From Luteococcus sanguinis (GTDB taxonomy: Bacteria; Actinomycetota; Actinomycetes; Propionibacteriales; Propionibacteriaceae): DNA of 63,822 nucleotides. The translations under genes were made by a program, and so were the position numbers. Where the stretch lies: assembly GCF_039527675.1 (NCBI RefSeq), contig NZ_BAAAKI010000006.1, forward strand, positions 1 through 63,822, read 5' to 3'. The notes beneath the pieces were generated by a model that saw only the letters and a list, made by a program, of their open reading frames with translations, was not told where the DNA came from and did not search any database. The stretch's first letter is position 1. Each line of letters begins with the position of its first letter. Positions 24,979 to 33,389 of this stretch are shown here, piece by piece.

Positions 24979-26303
24979 GCAGAATACCGATGAGTCGAAA
25001 CGTAGGCGGCGCCTGTATACATGCCGATATGGACGTTCATTCCCCACCGGACCGATCGTGGAATGTACGACCCTGCTCGTCGACGATGTCTCCAGGTAGC
25101 GGCGTACTTTCCACCTCGTCGCGCATAATGCCCGCCGCCATATCTGTAGACGCGCTCCATCACACGACCGCCAACACGTCCGGGCAGGACACCCCATGCA
25201 AATGTGCTGCCTGCTTCCCTCCAGCGACGCTGCCTAGCATAGGCGCCCATGTATATGCCTACGAACGTGTCGAAAACCGCGCTACCGGTCACCTGCGCAT
25301 AGGTCGGGTCGATCGTCACCGGGAACACCCGCGCCGGGTCGGTCAACCACGCCGCGTCCGTCACCACCTGCAACGACCCCCGCGACTTATTCTTCCCCTT
25401 GCCCACACCCGGGACCTGGGACCGGGTACCCAACCGGAACTTCGCCGCCTTCGGCGTCCCGTGGCCCTGCACCTTCGCACCCGCCGCGTCCCACACCAGC
25501 GGGGCGTGCAGCTTCGAACGGGTCTTCTTCGACCCATCCACCAACGCCACCCCACCATCAGTCGCGGTCGCGTCTGCGCCGGTCACCATCAACGTGGTCG
25601 GCAACACCACCTCACCCTTGCTGCCATAGCGGGACACCAGCGCCTCAGCGCCCCGGGCCGAGGTCACCGACCACACCAACTCGAACCCCGCCGGGCGGGC
25701 CTCCACCCGCACATCCACGCCCGGCACCACATCCCGATAGGTCGCCGTCGACCCGTCCAGGACCGGCTCGGGCAACACCACACCATCCAGACCAACCTCG
25801 GCGCCCACACCATCAGCGCCGGTCATCGACACCACAGGTTCCGAACCACCACCCGACAACGACACCTCCCCCGGCACAGCCGCCGGCCGCACCCGCGACC
25901 CATCCGCCACCAGCGAGGTGTCCACCCGGCGCCACTGCGCCGCCGACGTGCTCGTCGCCGGGGACTCGAACTGCACCGGACCCGCCGCGGCCTCCTCCTC
26001 CACACGTCCATCCGGGAACACGAACACCCGACGCGACACCGACCGCTCCGACAACACCTCCACCGGACCACCCGACCCCCGCGCCGTCACCGACGCCGAC
26101 ACCCAATCCGGACGCGTCACCACCCCATCCAACGCCACCAGACCATCCGCGCCCCGCGACAAACCCTTCGCCGCCGGAGTAGAGGCCGGTGCCGGGTCCT
26201 CCGCCCACGCGTCACGCTGCGGCAACCCCGCCCACGCCAACGCCAACGACACCGCCCCAACCACACACCGCACACCAACACGACCAGCAACCGACGAGAC
26301 CAT
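24972..26303 (-). pseudogene. 5' end of a secreted RHS/YD-repeat (DNRLRE-type) toxin gene, truncated
   Basis: From ATG 26303 (GAGGG seven bases upstream) there is a signal peptide (CVVGAVSLALAWAG, then DAWA), and a beta-rich N-terminal region ending VFPVTIDPTYAQVTGSAVFDTFV, which matches the start of DNRLRE/RHS-repeat proteins that normally run to well over 1500 residues. After about 25245 the frame becomes Arg/Gly-rich and stops at 24972. A neighbouring frame ends ESTPLPGDIVDEQGRTFHD before a TGA at 25037 and looks like a leftover C-terminal toxin module. So almost all of the YD-repeat core has been deleted and the two ends joined. Confidence 0.7.
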
Positions 26304-26479
26304 GGCCACACCCTCGGGGGAGAAGGAACGAAACGCTCACAGAGTGGCAGAACCCACAGCCCCTGCACAGACCCCCAACCCGGCCACCGGCAGACACCGA
26401 CCCGCCGACTAGGACATTCGTCCATCACCGTGACGAACATCACTTCGGAGACCGCCGGGGTCGGCTCGGAATTCTAAGT

Positions 26480-26770
26480 TCACAACCCCCGGACGGAAAG
26501 GTGCACCTCGATCTCGTCACTGAGCTCGATGCCCTCGGCGCGGCGCAGCGCGTCCTTCAGCGGGAGCAGGTAGCTGCCGTCCTTGGGCCACAAGGCCGTG
26601 TAGCTGGTGGTGTCCCCGATGGTGAGGTCCACCGGGACCATCCCCCAGCCGTAGGTGACCGCCTTGGCGACGTCGGCCAGCACGTCCGCGACGTCCTCCG
26701 GCAACCGGACGAAGTGGTAGGGCGCCGGACCCCGCCACTCGATGACCGTCCCGGCGAAGCTGACCTCCAT
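26480..26770 (-). CDS. DUF1905 domain-containing protein
   Basis: 96 residues from ATG 26770. The DUF1905 pattern is clear: FAGTVIEWRGPAPYHFVRLP, then VTYGWGMVPV, ALWPKDGSYLLPLKDALRRAEG, and a C-terminal IEVHLSV. This small beta-barrel-like family is common in actinobacteria and Bacteroidetes, with unknown function. It follows the lactonase-like gene on the same strand by four bases, so the two are probably cotranscribed. Confidence 0.85.
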   Translation of the reverse strand: MEVSFAGTVIEWRGPAPYHFVRLPEDVADVLADVAKAVTYGWGMVPVDLTIGDTTSYTALWPKDGSYLLPLKDALRRAEGIELSDEIEVHLSVRGL

Positions 26771-26774
26771 CGGC

Positions 26775-27764
26775 TCAGCCGATGCGCACCCAGTTGGCGC
26801 CCTTGCCGTTGGGCACCTGCTGCAGGAGGGTGAGCTGGCCCTGCTCGTCCAGCCGGAACAGCGAGACCTGCTCGCTCTTCTCACCGACGCAGAACACCAG
26901 GTCGCCGGTGACGTTGAAGCCGCGCGGCTGCTTCTCGGTGTCGACGATGCAGACCTGGTCGGCGAGGCTGCGGTCGGGGTTGAGCGGCAGCACCGACAGG
27001 GTCGACTCGCAGCGTTCCGAGACGACCAGGAAGTTGCCGCAGAAGTGCAGGTCGGCGCCCCAGACCAGGTGCTCCTCGACCGGGTCGGCTCCGAAGCGGG
27101 AGTGCTTGAGGCCGCGGTCGGTGGCGTGGGCGGTGGCGACCTGTACGAGGGTGAGGTTCCCGGACTCGGGGTCGCGCAGCAGGTGCAGCACCTCGCCGGA
27201 GAACTCGGTGACGCAGTACAGGTGCAGCCCGTCCTCGGAGGCGATCAGGTGCCGTGGGCCCGAACCTTCGGGGGCGGCCAGGGTCGGCTGCTCGCAGGGG
27301 GTCAGCGAACCGTCGTCCCCCAGCTCGTAGCAGGCGATCAGGTCCTCGCCGAGGCTGACGAAGTAGGCGTGCCGCCCGACAGTGATGACGCAGTGCAGGT
27401 TGCGGAACTCGACGTGCGCGGTTGCCTCACCCAGCCCGTCCGCAGTGAGCGGCCAAACCTCGCCGTAGCCGTCCGAGTACTGGGCGCCGAGCAGGAAGCG
27501 TCCGTCGGGGGTGGGGTGTAGGTAGGTCATGTTGGACGGCGTCGGGGTGAAGCCGGTGACCTGCCAGCCGGACCCGTCCCGCAGCAGGTGGGCGATGCCG
27601 GGCTGCTTGGTGGAGGCGAAGGCTCGCTCGCTCTCGGGCACCAGAGCCAGCGCGCTCACCCCCTTGCCCACGGGGATCGTGGCGGCCGGCGTGAGGTGTC
27701 CGCTGCGCAGCTCGAAGGTACGGATGTCGCCGTCGGCGGCGCAGGTGGTGCTGACCAGGCTCAT
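26775..27764 (-). CDS. lactonase family beta-propeller protein
   Basis: 329 residues, a seven-bladed beta-propeller of the lactonase (YbhE/Pgl) family: the blades carry SALALVPESERAFAST, TYLHPTPDGRFLLGAQYSDG, GPRHLIASEDGLHLYCVTE and PRGFNVTGDLVFCVGEKS, with the conserved P-R-x-x and H-P-x-G residues. The classic member hydrolyses 6-phosphogluconolactone, but many homologues have no proven activity. The start was set at ATG 27764 (MSLVSTT) because the 25 residues before it have no family similarity. It is cotranscribed with the DUF1905 gene downstream. Confidence 0.83.
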   Translation of the reverse strand: MSLVSTTCAADGDIRTFELRSGHLTPAATIPVGKGVSALALVPESERAFASTKQPGIAHLLRDGSGWQVTGFTPTPSNMTYLHPTPDGRFLLGAQYSDGYGEVWPLTADGLGEATAHVEFRNLHCVITVGRHAYFVSLGEDLIACYELGDDGSLTPCEQPTLAAPEGSGPRHLIASEDGLHLYCVTEFSGEVLHLLRDPESGNLTLVQVATAHATDRGLKHSRFGADPVEEHLVWGADLHFCGNFLVVSERCESTLSVLPLNPDRSLADQVCIVDTEKQPRGFNVTGDLVFCVGEKSEQVSLFRLDEQGQLTLLQQVPNGKGANWVRIG

Positions 27765-27890
27765 GCCGTCGAGCCTAACCCGCCCGCTCGATGACATTGG
27801 GTGAGGTTGAAGGGGACAATTCGACCCGAGATCCAGCAATCATTCGGCGGGGCTGGATAGCCTGCCGCCAGAAGCACTCGAGGAGGCGTC

Positions 27891-28757
27891 ATGGAGCAGC
27901 AGGCGGCAGTCGAACGGCACCAGCAGAGCCGACGACCGGACGGGTCGGTTCTGCACGTCTGGCAGCCGGAGGCCCACCCGCGCGGACGCGTCCTGCTGCA
28001 GCACGGCCTGTTCGAGTACGCCGAGCGTTATGTCGTCGAGTACTCGCAGCTGGTCCCTGAGCTGACCAGCCGTGGTTTCGAGGTGTGGGCGCTGGACCTG
28101 CTGGGGCACGGGGCCTCGTCCGGTGATCGTGGCGTCGTCGACCTGGTGGCGGCCCTGGAGTCCCACCTGTCCGTCCGACGCGAGGCCGTGGCCGACGGAC
28201 TGCCGCTGCTGCTGCTGGGCCATTCCCTGGGCGGGCTGTTGACCGCGGCCTCGGTGGCCGCGAAACAGTCCGGGATCATCGGCGCCGTCGTGATGTCCCC
28301 CGCGCTGGCAGGCCCGACGTCGGCGAGGGTCCGGCGGGGGCTGCGCGCCGCGGCGCACCGTTGGCCTGGCGCCCCGGCCCCGACCCGGAAGGCCCCGAGG
28401 TCCGGGCTCACCAGCCGGGCGGACGTGCTGGAACGCTCGGCGATCGACCCGATGATGGGTGAGCGCGGCATCTCGTTGATGGTGGGTTCGTCGGTGCTGG
28501 ACATCTCGGACGTGGTGTGGCGCGCGGCCGACGACTGGCGGGTGCCCACGCTGGTCGTCCACGGCGAGCTCGACCGCTGGACCAACCCGCGCTGGTCGCG
28601 GGAACTGGTGGAGCGGATCAATCGCGACGACGTCGTCCGGGTGGAGGTGGCCGGCGGGTTGCACGAACTGCTGCACGACACCGACGCGACCAGCACGCTC
28701 GAACTGGTGCTCGGCTGGGTCGAGGGACGCTTCGGAGGGAGGTCCCCGCGCGCATGA
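27891..28757 (+). CDS. alpha/beta hydrolase, monoacylglycerol lipase-like
   Basis: 288 residues of the serine aminopeptidase S33/Hydrolase_4 type. RVLLQHGLFEYAERYVVEYSQLV near residue 43 gives the HG oxyanion motif, FEVWALDLLGHGASSGDRGVV the conserved D-x-x-GHG-S-G, and LLLGHSLGGLL near 109 the nucleophile. The Asp is in VVHGELDRWT and the His in AGGLHELLHDTD. It matches monoacylglycerol lipase or lysophospholipase proteins. Start ATG follows GAGGAGG. It overlaps the next small gene by ATGA. Confidence 0.88.
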   Translation: MEQQAAVERHQQSRRPDGSVLHVWQPEAHPRGRVLLQHGLFEYAERYVVEYSQLVPELTSRGFEVWALDLLGHGASSGDRGVVDLVAALESHLSVRREAVADGLPLLLLGHSLGGLLTAASVAAKQSGIIGAVVMSPALAGPTSARVRRGLRAAAHRWPGAPAPTRKAPRSGLTSRADVLERSAIDPMMGERGISLMVGSSVLDISDVVWRAADDWRVPTLVVHGELDRWTNPRWSRELVERINRDDVVRVEVAGGLHELLHDTDATSTLELVLGWVEGRFGGRSPRA

Positions 28758-28972
28758 GCCAGCTGCTGCAGCGCCGCACGATCAAGCCACGCCACCTGGA
28801 CCAGTGGCGCCAGACCTGGCCCGAGGAGGTCAGGCTGCGTCGCGAGCACGGCTTCTCACCCCAGCGCGCCTTCTTGGAGACCCACGCCGAACCCAAGCTG
28901 ACCTGGCTGTTCACCCACGACGACATGGCCGACTACACGATCACCCCTGCCAAGGAGATCGGCATCGGCTGA
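28754..28972 (+). CDS. small NIPSNAP-like protein
   Basis: 72 residues. The sequence IKPRHLDQWRQTWPEEVRLRREHGF resembles the core of NIPSNAP/EthD-like dimeric alpha-beta barrel proteins (x-L-x-x-W-x-x-x-x-P-x-R-x-x-x-G-F), followed by AFLETHAEPKLTWLFTHDD. The assignment is tentative because the domain is only about 60 residues. ATG 28754 overlaps the stop of the hydrolase (ATGA), indicating translational coupling and a possible shared substrate pathway. Confidence 0.6.
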   Translation: MSQLLQRRTIKPRHLDQWRQTWPEEVRLRREHGFSPQRAFLETHAEPKLTWLFTHDDMADYTITPAKEIGIG

Positions 28973-29018
28973 AGTCGCTGCCGGGTCGGTGGGGTCAGTT
29001 CATCGGGATTTCGGCGCA

Positions 29019-29195
29019 TCAGGGGTTCGGGGTCGGCTCCGGTGGCTCATCGATGTCGGTGCGCTCGCCCAGCTCGATCCATTCCGAGTCGCACCCGGGG
29101 CACAGGTAGACCGGTGCGCCTTCAACCGTGCGGGCGGTCTGCTTGGTGCCACAGGCGTCCTCGCAGGGATTGCTGACCAGGTAACGAGCGGGCAC
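29019..29195 (-). CDS. small zinc-ribbon-like protein
   Basis: 58 residues, shorter than most annotators keep. The reading frame contains NPCEDACGTKQ and YLCPGCDSEWIELGERTD, i.e. two pairs of cysteines (C-x3-C and C-x2-C) spaced like a zinc ribbon. GTG 29195 has GGAG seven bases upstream. It follows the anti-sigma gene on the same strand, ending the operon. Conserved cysteines and the operon position suggest a regulatory or redox partner of the sigma/anti-sigma pair, but the function is unknown. Confidence 0.65.
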   Translation of the reverse strand: MPARYLVSNPCEDACGTKQTARTVEGAPVYLCPGCDSEWIELGERTDIDEPPEPTPNP

Positions 29196-29225
29196 AAGGA
29201 TCTCCAGGTGTTTCGGGTGGGAGGG

Positions 29226-29519
29226 TCAGGCCACGTGGTGGCAGGTGCAGTCCTCGCAGGCGCACTCGGTGCACTCGCAGGAACCGCCGTCGTGGCAGGC
29301 GCAGATCTTGGCCTCGATCACGGCGATCAGGCGGCGGGAGTTGTCCGGTTGCGGCAATTGGAAGGCGGCGCGCTGCACCCGGGAGGCTTGCTCGAACCAG
29401 TCGGCGCAGGCCGCGCATGCAGCCAGGTGCGCGTCCAGTTCGGCCCGCTCGGTGGGCGCGAGCTCCCCGTCCAGCGCGGACGACAACGCGTCCTGCCAGT
29501 GCGGATTGCAAGCGACCAT
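29226..29519 (-). CDS. zinc-finger anti-sigma factor
   Basis: 97 residues. The ZAS (zf-HC2) motif H-x3-C-x2-C is present as HLAACAAC (about residue 33), preceded by ALDGELAPTERAELDAHL, the classic start of these proteins. A strikingly cysteine-rich tail follows (CACHDGGSCECTECACEDC; residues about 71-93), with further potential metal ligands. It is soluble, with no membrane helix, so it would sequester the sigma factor in the cytoplasm, perhaps in response to thiol stress or metal. It is divergent from the sigma gene, with only 31 bp between starts. Confidence 0.85.
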   Translation of the reverse strand: MVACNPHWQDALSSALDGELAPTERAELDAHLAACAACADWFEQASRVQRAAFQLPQPDNSRRLIAVIEAKICACHDGGSCECTECACEDCTCHHVA

Positions 29520-29550
29520 GCCCCGCAGACTAACCCGATAGCCTTGCCAC

Positions 29551-30117
29551 GTGAACACCCCGGGCGACCACGATGCCGTGACCCGCGCCGCGCTGGCGGC
29601 CGGTCTGGGCGATCGCGTGGCCCTCGGGGATTTCGTCCGGGCCACCGAAGGTGACGTCCGGCGCTTCATCAGCCACCTCACCAATGCCGACGCAGACGAC
29701 CTCAGCCAGGAAACCTACCTGCGCGCGATCGATGCGCTGCCACGGTTCGAGGGACGTTCGTCGGCCCGCACCTGGCTGCTCACCATCGCCCGCCGCGTCG
29801 TCGCAGACCAGGTGCGCCGTGAGGTGGCCCGCCCGCAGGTCGTGCGTCCCGACTCCTTCTTCGAGCGTCCGCTGGCCGCCGACGACTTCGCGCTGGTGGA
29901 GGCCCGGCAGTTGATGACGCGAATGGACGACGAGCGCCGCGAGGCCTTCGTGCTGACCCAGCTGTTGGGCTTCAGCTATGCCGAGGCCGCGGACGTGTGC
30001 GAGGTGCCCGTCGGGACGATCCGGTCGCGGGTCTCGCGGGCACGGGCAGATCTGGTCGCGTTGTGGGGCACCGAGGCGGACGCTCGGGAGGAATATCGGG
30101 CGCGCGGGACGGGTTGA
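29551..30117 (+). CDS. ECF RNA polymerase sigma factor, SigC-like
   Basis: 188 residues. Region 2 is seen as FVRATEGDVRRFISHLTNADADDLSQETYLRAIDALPRF (about residues 29-70) and region 4 as MDDERREAFVLTQLLGFSYAEAADVCEVPVGTIRSRVSRAR (about 125-165). The SSARTWLLTIARRVVADQVRR helix is typical of actinobacterial SigC-type proteins. It directs transcription from a special set of promoters and is probably held by the divergent anti-sigma. GTG 29551 has no ribosome-binding site and may be leaderless; GTG 29578 is an alternative. Confidence 0.87.
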   Translation: MNTPGDHDAVTRAALAAGLGDRVALGDFVRATEGDVRRFISHLTNADADDLSQETYLRAIDALPRFEGRSSARTWLLTIARRVVADQVRREVARPQVVRPDSFFERPLAADDFALVEARQLMTRMDDERREAFVLTQLLGFSYAEAADVCEVPVGTIRSRVSRARADLVALWGTEADAREEYRARGTG

Positions 30118-30172
30118 GCAACCCGACGGCGCCGTGCCGTCCGGGGGCTAGACCCACATACCTGGAGGACAC

Positions 30173-30721
30173 ATGAAGATCGGAATCGTCGTCGGATCCA
30201 TCCGCGAGGGCCGCAATGGCCTGGCCGTGGGGGAATGGGTGGCCGAGCAGGCCAGCCAGCGCGACGGCTTCGAGTACGAGATCGTCGACCTGAAGTCGTT
30301 CGACGTCCCGCTGCTCACCAGCGCCACAGTTCCCGGAGCCGCGAACAAGAAGTACGACTCCGAGGCCGTCACCAAGTGGAGCCAGGCGATCGACGCCCTT
30401 GACGGCTTCATCTTCGTCACCCCCGAGTACAACCACTCGATCCCCGGTGCCTTCAAGAATGCCTTCGACTCGCTGGGCTCGGAGTGGCAGGGCAAGCCCG
30501 TCGCCTTCGTCAGCTACGGCGCCGACAGCGGCGTGCGCGCGGTCGAGCACTGGCGCGCGGCGATCGCGAACTTCTCGATGCACGACGTGCGGGCGCAGGT
30601 GCCGTTCAGCCTGTTCACCGATTTCAGCGCGCAGGGCTTCCAGCCGGCTGATCGTCACCTTGACGCCATCAAGGCCGTCTTCGACCAGCTCGAGGCCGCG
30701 ACCACCAAGGCGCGGGGCTGA
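30173..30721 (+). CDS. NAD(P)H-dependent FMN reductase family protein
   Basis: 182 residues, flavodoxin-like fold. The flavin phosphate loop lies at GIVVGSIREGRNGLAVGEWV and the second signature at FVTPEYNHSIPGAFKNAFDSL (P-E-Y-N), both typical of NADPH-dependent FMN reductases and quinone reductases. It reduces flavins or quinones with NADPH. Start ATG follows CTGGAGGACAC. It lies downstream of the sigma gene but has its own ribosome-binding site. Confidence 0.87.
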   Translation: MKIGIVVGSIREGRNGLAVGEWVAEQASQRDGFEYEIVDLKSFDVPLLTSATVPGAANKKYDSEAVTKWSQAIDALDGFIFVTPEYNHSIPGAFKNAFDSLGSEWQGKPVAFVSYGADSGVRAVEHWRAAIANFSMHDVRAQVPFSLFTDFSAQGFQPADRHLDAIKAVFDQLEAATTKARG

Positions 30722-30794
30722 TCGCTGCCTCGGGCTGGGCGGGCTGGCTGGGTCAGCTCGCTGGGTGGGCTGGTTGGGACTGTAGGCTCCCCGC

Positions 30795-31493
30795 GTGGCC
30801 AAGAAACCCCGCATCACCGTGCTCCAGCCCGACCCCGAGGTTCCGCTCGACCGCTTCGACGATTGGCTCCGCGCCGGCGTCCGGATCACGCTGGTGACGC
30901 TTTGGGACAAGGACGTTCCCAACCTGGAGACGATCGGCGACGGGCTGGTCGTGCTCGGCGGCCGGATGGACGTGAACTCGGACGCGCGCTGGGTCGCCCA
31001 GACCAAGGACCTGATCGCCGACGCCGCTGACATCGACATCCCCGTGCTCGGCATCTGCCTGGGCCACCAGCTGCTGGCGGAGGCGCTGGGCGGCGAGGTG
31101 GTCGTGGCGCACGAGGCAGGCCCCGAGGATGGTCCGGTCGTGCTCGAATGGGCGCCCGAGGCCGCGGAAGACCCGGTGCTCGGCGCCTGCGCGGCGAGCG
31201 GGGCGCCCGTCCCCATGTCCCACAACGACGTCGTGACGCGGCTGCCCGAGGGAGCCGTCGAGCTGGCCTGGTCGCCGACCTACCGCAATGCCGCCTTCCG
31301 ACTGGGCTCGGCGGTTGGCGTCCAGTTCCACCCGGAGGCCAGCCCGGAACTGATCCAGCACTGGTGGGCCGGCAAGCACGGCGGCAAGTCGACGGCGGTG
31401 CTCGACCGGATGCGCGAGGCGGACCCGGCGCTGGCCCCGGCCATGCAGTCGATCGCCGAGGGCTTCAGCGCGGTCGTCCTCGAGAACGCCTGA
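30795..31493 (+). CDS. type 1 glutamine amidotransferase (GuaA-like)
   Basis: 232 residues. GICLGHQLLAEALGG carries the catalytic Cys (near residue 87) of class I GATase domains, and GVQFHPEASPELIQ holds the His-x-Glu partners (near 175). Similar stand-alone domains occur near GMP-synthase relatives; the amide acceptor enzyme is unknown. ATG 31493 of the next small gene overlaps its stop by one base (TGATGA). The 5' flank has an irregular GGGCTGG-rich repeat (30730-30780). Confidence 0.82.
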   Translation: MAKKPRITVLQPDPEVPLDRFDDWLRAGVRITLVTLWDKDVPNLETIGDGLVVLGGRMDVNSDARWVAQTKDLIADAADIDIPVLGICLGHQLLAEALGGEVVVAHEAGPEDGPVVLEWAPEAAEDPVLGACAASGAPVPMSHNDVVTRLPEGAVELAWSPTYRNAAFRLGSAVGVQFHPEASPELIQHWWAGKHGGKSTAVLDRMREADPALAPAMQSIAEGFSAVVLENA

Positions 31494-31666
31494 TGAAGGG
31501 CTCGACGCTGGGCGTGCTGGCGGCGCTGCTGCTCGCTGCGCTGCTGGCCTGGTTCGCGTGGGAGGGCTTCCACACGCTGACCTGGCGCCTCCGGTATTTG
31601 GCCCCGGCCTTCTTCTCGGGTGTCGTCGTCGGGGGGATCGTCGTGGGACTGGCCACTCGACGCTGA
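31493..31666 (+). CDS. small membrane protein, two helices
   Basis: 57 residues with two hydrophobic helices (GVLAALLLAALLAWFAW; FFSGVVVGGIVVGLA). The ATG overlaps the TGA of the amidotransferase (TGATG), which argues that it is translated. Nothing is recognised by family. Confidence 0.6.
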   Translation: MKGSTLGVLAALLLAALLAWFAWEGFHTLTWRLRYLAPAFFSGVVVGGIVVGLATRR

Positions 31667-31764
31667 TCTGCGCACGCTCCCCGAGGCTGTCGAGGGTCCC
31701 TCCGGCCAGCTCTGGGGATGTCCCACGCTCGGGGAGCGCTTGGAGCATGTGGGACGATCGCCTC

Positions 31765-31980
31765 ATGGAGATCATCGAGGTGGGCGGGGACATCCGGCTC
31801 GGCCAGTTCCTGAAGCTCGCGAACATCGCCGACACCGGCGGGATGGCGCGCGAGCTCATCGCCGAGGGCCTCGTCAGCGTGAACGGTGAGGTGGACACCC
31901 GCCGTGGCCGTCAGCTGCAGACCGGGGACGTCATCGTGATCGACACCGGGGAGCAGCGCGTCGAAGCCCAGGTCGGCTGA
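31765..31980 (+). CDS. S4 domain RNA-binding protein (YbcJ-like)
   Basis: 71 residues, a single S4 domain: IRLGQFLKLANIADTGGMARELIAEG, then VSVNGEVDTRRGRQLQTGDVIVID. The family (YbcJ, also called RqcP-like) binds structured RNA such as tRNA or rRNA. Start taken as ATG 31765; ATG 31747 would add six residues. It is separated from the small membrane protein by 98 bp. Confidence 0.88.
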   Translation: MEIIEVGGDIRLGQFLKLANIADTGGMARELIAEGLVSVNGEVDTRRGRQLQTGDVIVIDTGEQRVEAQVG

Positions 31981-32054
31981 CACATACCTGATTCACGGGG
32001 AGACCCACAGAAACCCGAGGCACTGTGGGTGACCCCACTCGAAGGGAGCCACCA

Positions 32055-33260
32055 GTGAGTGCAACCCCGTCGGCCCTGCTCGACCTCGCCCTGCTCGTCA
32101 TCCTCGCCAGCCAGGCGATCCGCGGTGCCCGGACCGGACTCGTGCTCGGCGCCTTCGGACTGGTCGGCACCGTCTGCGGCATGCTCGCCGGAGTGTGGAT
32201 CGCACCGCGCGTGCTGGCCCACTTCCCCGAAGCGTCCAGCCTCGTTCGCACCTTCGCAATCCTCGCCGCTGGCTGGATCGGCTCCCAGATCGGCAGCAAC
32301 CTGGCGCTGCGGGCCGGCGCGCGCATCAGGCCGTCCCGCCCCGGCAGCCGCACCCGCCGGTTGGACGCAACGCTCGGCGCCGCCGCAACCACCCTGGTCA
32401 CCGCCTTGGTGATGTGGTTCATCGGATCTGCCGTCCGCCCAGTCGTCCCGGTCTCATGGGGGCGGGTGATCAACGATTCCGCGGTGCTCGCGAAGACCGA
32501 CCAGCTCGTCCCCGCGCAGGCCCGCTCACTGCCCGGACGCTTCACCGCCGCCATCGACGACGTCTTCCCGCGCGTGTTCAGCGGCCTCACCCCCGAGCCC
32601 TCGCTCCCCGTCGAAGCACCGGACGCGAGCGTCGCCAACTCGTCTGCCATCCAGGCCGTCAAGAACTCCGTGGTGAAGGTCACCACCAACGCTCCCAGGT
32701 GCAATGCCAGCTTCGTCGGCAGCGGTTGGGTGGTCGCGGGCGAGCGGGTGGTCACCAATGCGCACGTCGTCGCCGGCTCGAGCTCGGTGAGCGTGCAGGT
32801 GGGTACGTCGATGGTCCGGCACGAGGCCCGGGTGGTCGCCTTCGATCCCGACCTCGACCTGGCGATCCTCGCAGTCGACAACCTTGACGCCCCGGCGCTC
32901 AAACGCGCCGCCGCCGTGGAGCGCGGCACCAGCACCGTCGTCGCGGGCTACCCGCTCGGCGGCGCGTACACGCTGGCCGCCTCGCGCGTCCGGGGTGTCG
33001 TGGACGCGAACGGCGACGACATCTATGGCGGCTCGGGCGTGCACCGCGAGGTCTACTCCCTGCGCACCACCCTCGAGCACGGCAACTCCGGCGGTCCGCT
33101 GCTGACGAGGTCTGGACGAGTCGCCGGCACCGTCTTCGCAAAGTCCATGGCCGACGGGACGACTGGCTACGCCCTCACCGACGACGCGACGGACTCGATG
33201 CTGGACAGGGCCGCGCAGTTGACCAGCTCGGTGTCCACCCAGGGGTGCGCCGAAGGCTGA
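32055..33260 (+). CDS. marP: MarP-like membrane-anchored serine protease
   Basis: 401 residues. An N-terminal CvpA-like domain with four membrane helices (LALLVILASQAIRG; LGAFGLVGTVCGMLAGV; IGSQIGSNLALRAG; LGAAATTLVTALVMWFIG) precedes an extracytoplasmic trypsin-like domain. The triad is visible: VVTNAHVVAG (His, near residue 235), DLDLAILAVD (Asp, near 268), EHGNSGGPLL (Ser, near 346). This layout is that of MarP (Rv3671c), a periplasmic protease for acid and oxidative stress survival in Mycobacterium. GTG 32055 is chosen; the protein starts SATPSALL. Paired cysteines (CNASF and TQGC near the end) may form the stabilising disulfide. Confidence 0.88.
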   Translation: MSATPSALLDLALLVILASQAIRGARTGLVLGAFGLVGTVCGMLAGVWIAPRVLAHFPEASSLVRTFAILAAGWIGSQIGSNLALRAGARIRPSRPGSRTRRLDATLGAAATTLVTALVMWFIGSAVRPVVPVSWGRVINDSAVLAKTDQLVPAQARSLPGRFTAAIDDVFPRVFSGLTPEPSLPVEAPDASVANSSAIQAVKNSVVKVTTNAPRCNASFVGSGWVVAGERVVTNAHVVAGSSSVSVQVGTSMVRHEARVVAFDPDLDLAILAVDNLDAPALKRAAAVERGTSTVVAGYPLGGAYTLAASRVRGVVDANGDDIYGGSGVHREVYSLRTTLEHGNSGGPLLTRSGRVAGTVFAKSMADGTTGYALTDDATDSMLDRAAQLTSSVSTQGCAEG

Positions 33261-33389
33261 CCGCAGCCGGTACGCGGCCCCCACCCAAGGTCGTTGGGCA
33301 TGGGAACACTTGGCCGAGGTGCCTAGGCTTGGGGCGTCAGTGCCTCCAGAAACCGTTCGGTGGCACAGAACACTTCAAGGAGTCACCCC

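Noticed and set aside
24990..26477. 495-codon plus-strand open frame over the RHS region
   Set aside because: Arg/His/Pro-rich translation antisense to a secreted N-terminal domain with signal peptide; shadow.
29000..29197. 65-codon minus-strand frame starting MCPLV
   Set aside because: Overlaps the better zinc-ribbon frame (29019-29195), which has conserved cysteines and a ribosome-binding site.
30722..30790. GGGCTGG-rich irregular repeat
   Set aside because: Too irregular for a defined repeat; most likely GC-rich slippage between genes.
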